Origin: Lentibacillus sediminis
GTDB taxonomy: Bacteria > Bacillota > Bacilli > Bacillales > Amphibacillaceae
Direction: 5' to 3'
Assembly (NCBI RefSeq): GCF_002763455.1
Contig: NZ_NIXK01000001.1
Span: forward strand, 248,001-312,000
Length of the DNA stretch: 64,000 bases
In this document: positions 61,290 through 64,000 of the stretch, in pieces
How the letters are laid out: every line of letters starts with the position of its first letter
Position numbering within the stretch: the stretch's first letter is position 1
Program-made: the position numbers and the translations under genes
The notes under the pieces: model-generated
Seen by the model: the letters and a program-made list of their open reading frames with translations, nothing else
Database searches by the model: none
Told to the model about the DNA's origin: nothing

Positions 61290-61545
61290 GCAAAGGTGAC
61301 AAACCTTGTCTGAAAAGGGAATCCAGGTAAGCTGGAACTGCCCCCGCAACTGTCGTGTGGATGAACGGGAATCCACTGTATTGTAAGTTTTAGCTGGCAA
61401 TACGGGAAGGACCCCAGTAGGAGGAAGCATAAGTCAGGATACCTGCCTTGGCTCATCAGAAATCAATTCTTCGGGGTGAGAGAATTTGAGGCGGACAACT
61501 ATGCATTTTTTGCCGTTCATCCCAGAGGTGAGCGGCATTTTTGAT
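61290..61545 (+). promoter_or_regulatory. Cobalamin (B12) riboswitch with terminator
   Basis: Typical conserved blocks are present: AAAGGGAATCCAGGT, CTGCCCCCGCAACTGT and the B12 box AAGTCAGGATACCTGCC (near 61430-61450). About 60 bases later TGCCGTTCA (61511-61519) and TGAGCGGCA (61529-61537) form a terminator with TTTTT, 50 bases before nrdE. Cobalamin should switch the gene off. Confidence 0.93.
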
Positions 61546-61590
61546 TTTGCCGGCTCCCGCTCCGACCCACCAAAAAGGAGAGTCACGCAC

Positions 61591-63828
61591 ATGTTAAGCC
61601 CAACCACTGCAAGCGAAGAAAGGATTCAAAAAATGATCCAGCAGGCGACGAAAGATCTGCCGGTCGATCCAAAAAATTACACCGAAAAGGCATTAAGAAC
61701 CATCGAACCGGACGCAACCGATGCAAAAATTGCTGACACCTTAATCAAGCAAGCCCTGGAAAACATAGATGAGGCCAACACAGCATGGACCTATGTCGCA
61801 AGCCGGATTTACCTGCAGGAGCTTTACCGCCAGGCAGGAGAGAATCGCAACTATGATCCGGCCGCCCGACGCTACGGTGATTTTTACGGCCTCCTGACAA
61901 CACTCACGGAAAAAGGAATTTACAACAGCCAGTTGCTGGATGTCTATTCTAAAGAGGAAATCGACCTCCTAGCCCAGCACATCGAGCCGGAAAGAGATTT
62001 CCTGTTCAACTATCTCGGTCTGTACACGCTTGCGACAAGGTATCTCGCGACCGATCATGCCAAAAATACATATGAACTGCCGCAGGAGCGCTGGATGGTG
62101 ATTGCCATGCACCTGATGCAGGAGGAGCCTGCCGCGGGGCGCACGGGGCTTGTCCTGGAAGCATACTGGGCGCTTAGCAAGCTGTATATGACTGTGGCAA
62201 CACCGACCCTGACGAATGCCGGAAAAACCCATGGCCAGCTGTCCAGCTGCTTTATTGACACAGTGGATGACAGCTTGCAGTCGATCTATGACAGCAACAC
62301 CGATATAGCCAAACTTTCGAAAAATGGCGGCGGAATTGGCGTGTACATGGGAAAAATCCGCGGCCGCGGCAGTTCGATTAAGGGCTTTAAAGGCATGTCC
62401 GGCGGGGTCGTACCGTGGATCAAACAGCTGAACAATACGGCGGTCAGCGTGGATCAGCTCGGGACGCGCAAAGGGGCGGTCGCCATCTACTTGGACGTGT
62501 GGCATACCGATATCGAGCCCTTTCTCGATCTAAAGCTAAACAACGGCGATGAACGCTGGCGTGCCCATGATATTTTCACAGGCGTCACACTGCCGGATTT
62601 ATTTATGGAGCAGGTCGAGGCACGCGGGGACTGGTTCCTGTTTGATCCGCATGAGGTGCAGCAGGTGATGGGCTATTCGCTGGAAGACTTTTATGATGAA
62701 GAAAAAGGCGATGGCGAGTGGCGCAGGAAATATCAGGAGTGCGTCGAGTCTGAGCAGCTTTCCAAACGGAAGGTGCCGGCGATCAATATCATGAAGCGGA
62801 TCATGAAATCTCAGCTGGAGTCTGGGACCCCGTTTATGTTTTACCGGGATGAGGTGAACAGGCATAACACGAACCCGCACGAGGGCATGATTTATTGCTC
62901 CAATCTCTGTACGGAGATTACGCAAAATCAGTCGCCAAGTGAATTTATCGAGGAATTCATGGAAAACGAAGGGACGCTTGTGAAGCGGTACAAGCCGGGC
63001 GATTACGTGGTCTGTAATCTCAGCTCGATTAATCTGGGGAAAGCCATGCCGGATGATGTGCTGGAGCGCCTGATCAAAATTCAAGTCCGCATGCTCGATA
63101 ATGTGATTGATATCAACACATTGCCGATCATGCAGGCCCGTCTGACAAACCAGAAATACCGCGCGATTGGTCTTGGCACATTTGGCTGGCATCACCTCTT
63201 GGCTCGCAAACAGATGAAATGGGAGACAGAGGAAGCGGTGGAATTTGCCGATGAGCTTTATGAAAAAATCTCCTACCTGACGATCAAAAACAGCATGGAA
63301 TTAAGCAAGGAAAAGGGAAGCTATCCGGTGTTTGAGGGCAGCAGATGGAGTGACGGCACGTATTTCGAGCAAAAAGGCTACACGGATAAAAAATGGACGG
63401 CTTTGCGGGATGGCGTAATGGCTCACGGTATGCGCAACGGCTACTTAATGGCAGTGGCGCCGAATTCCAGCACCTCGATGATTGCCGGATCCACCGCCAG
63501 CATTGATCCGGTATTCCGGCCTTTTTACAATGAGGAAAAGAAAGATTTCAAGATTCCGTTCACGGCACCGGATTTGGATCATCACACGTATGAGATTTAC
63601 CGCCGCTCTGCCTATATCCTGGATCAGCGCTGGTCGGTCAGGCAAAATGCAGCACGGCAGCGGCATATTGACCAGAGCATTTCATTTAATTTCTATGTGC
63701 CAAATACGATCCGCGCTTCAGTGCTCTTGGATGTGCACCTGCAGGCATGGCGGGAAGGGCTGAAAACGACGTACTATGTCCGTTCCACGGCAAATGATGT
63801 GGAAGAATGTGAGTGGTGTGAAAGTTGA
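61591..63828 (+). CDS. nrdE: Ribonucleoside-diphosphate reductase alpha subunit (class I, NrdE-like)
   Basis: The product has 745 residues. PTLTNAGKTHGQLSSCF carries the first active-site Cys, CSNLCTEI has the catalytic thiyl-radical Cys, NLSSINLGK and APNSSTSMIAGSTASIDP are substrate-site loops, and CEWCES at the C-terminus is the redox pair. No N-terminal ATP cone is seen, as in class Ib NrdE. It reduces ribonucleotides to deoxyribonucleotides with a metal-radical beta subunit, expected just downstream. The start is ATG 61591 with AAAGGAGAG 9 bases upstream; the longer frame runs through the riboswitch terminator. Confidence 0.93.
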   Translation: MLSPTTASEERIQKMIQQATKDLPVDPKNYTEKALRTIEPDATDAKIADTLIKQALENIDEANTAWTYVASRIYLQELYRQAGENRNYDPAARRYGDFYGLLTTLTEKGIYNSQLLDVYSKEEIDLLAQHIEPERDFLFNYLGLYTLATRYLATDHAKNTYELPQERWMVIAMHLMQEEPAAGRTGLVLEAYWALSKLYMTVATPTLTNAGKTHGQLSSCFIDTVDDSLQSIYDSNTDIAKLSKNGGGIGVYMGKIRGRGSSIKGFKGMSGGVVPWIKQLNNTAVSVDQLGTRKGAVAIYLDVWHTDIEPFLDLKLNNGDERWRAHDIFTGVTLPDLFMEQVEARGDWFLFDPHEVQQVMGYSLEDFYDEEKGDGEWRRKYQECVESEQLSKRKVPAINIMKRIMKSQLESGTPFMFYRDEVNRHNTNPHEGMIYCSNLCTEITQNQSPSEFIEEFMENEGTLVKRYKPGDYVVCNLSSINLGKAMPDDVLERLIKIQVRMLDNVIDINTLPIMQARLTNQKYRAIGLGTFGWHHLLARKQMKWETEEAVEFADELYEKISYLTIKNSMELSKEKGSYPVFEGSRWSDGTYFEQKGYTDKKWTALRDGVMAHGMRNGYLMAVAPNSSTSMIAGSTASIDPVFRPFYNEEKKDFKIPFTAPDLDHHTYEIYRRSAYILDQRWSVRQNAARQRHIDQSISFNFYVPNTIRASVLLDVHLQAWREGLKTTYYVRSTANDVEECEWCES

Positions 63829-64000
63829 AAGCACTGATTGCTTATTTGTCCTACAGCGGAAATACGGACGAAGCAGCAGATGTTATTGAGTGTAGGTTGA
63901 GGCAGGCGGGCATGGCGGTGGAGCGGCATCGCATTGGAGTCGATGCCCCGATTGACGCAGCCCGCTATGACTATATTTTTCTCGGAACATTTACCTGGGA
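63825..64000 (+). CDS. Flavodoxin-like protein (NrdI-like partner), partial
   Basis: The frame starts at TTG 63825, overlapping the nrdE stop (TTGA), and continues past the window end. The first 58 residues read KALIAYLSYSGNTDEAADVI then ECRLRQAGMAVERHR and YDYIFLGTFTW, a flavodoxin with the phosphate loop SYSGNT. In class Ib systems, the flavodoxin NrdI activates the Mn cofactor of NrdF; its position between nrdE and an expected nrdF supports that. Whether it is NrdI or a longer flavodoxin cannot be settled from this part. Confidence 0.75.
   Translation, partial: MKALIAYLSYSGNTDEAADVIECRLRQAGMAVERHRIGVDAPIDAARYDYIFLGTFTW

Noticed and set aside
61486-61590. N-terminal extension of nrdE from 61486
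   Set aside because: It would begin in the cobalamin riboswitch expression platform and read through its terminator; ATG 61591 has a good ribosome site.

Overview
The window reads as chromosomal DNA of a Bacillaceae bacterium, probably a salt-tolerant or marine relative of Virgibacillus, Oceanobacillus or Lentibacillus. The evidence is a B. subtilis-type poly(glycerol phosphate) wall teichoic acid (WTA) gene set, a hut operon with a HutP antiterminator, the thiamine-precursor transporter ykoFEDC behind a TPP riboswitch, strong Gram-positive Shine-Dalgarno sites and many U-tailed terminators. I see no tRNA, rRNA, CRISPR array, phage or insertion sequence.

Region 1 (about 1-27.8 kb, visibly AT-rich) is a cell-envelope block. 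A minus-strand run (7.4-0.35 kb) holds a TagA-type glycosyltransferase, a lipid-linked polymer flippase, a DUF5693 membrane protein, the pyruvyl transferase CsaB and a GH26-like surface glycosidase. Next come tagD-tagB, a GW-module glucosaminidase, a GW-module amidase, the UDP-GlcNAc 2-epimerase MnaA, a TagE/TarM-like glucosyltransferase, TagF, GtaB, the exporter TagG-TagH, TagO and two LytR-CpsA-Psr polymer ligases. Together they cover precursor synthesis, linkage unit, polymerisation, glucosylation, export and attachment. The same GW cell-wall module occurs in both autolysins and in TagH. A four-copy 11-bp direct repeat shaped like PhoP/WalR boxes lies upstream of tagD.

Region 2 (28-35.4 kb, visibly more GC-rich) has three tiny genes (DUF1659, DUF2922, YvrJ) and hutPHUIG for histidine breakdown, with a UAG-rich antiterminator region and a cre box.

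Region 3 (35.4-45.7 kb, mostly minus strand) has two tandem YczE-like membrane proteins, a TctA-family permease with a small partner, a class II HMG-CoA reductase with a cre box and a palindromic operator, a 51-residue protein, a UMF1-type MFS protein, a broken ABC permease, and a creatinase-like pita-bread hydrolase with its own sodium symporter.

Region 4 (46-52.1 kb) is a nutrient-sensing unit: sodium:solute symporter, LytS-type kinase, LytTR regulator, then DUF485 plus an ActP-like symporter preceded by a LytTR-type direct repeat and a cre box. Region 5 (52.4-64 kb) has an MFS drug exporter, an EamA exporter, an SCP2 protein, a lipoprotein, the TPP riboswitch with ykoFEDC, an MDR-family oxidoreductase, and a cobalamin riboswitch controlling a class I ribonucleotide reductase followed by a flavodoxin cut by the window end.

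The least explained structure is a set of intergenic arrays with a 21-bp period (two helical turns) at 28.82-29.00, 52.16-52.38 and 61.05-61.14 kb. Each begins shortly after a terminator hairpin. The first two share the core AATCGRGCGA with diverged 11-bp spacers; the third has a different core at almost the same period. Because 21 is a multiple of three they create long spurious reading frames on both strands. I know of no described function for them.
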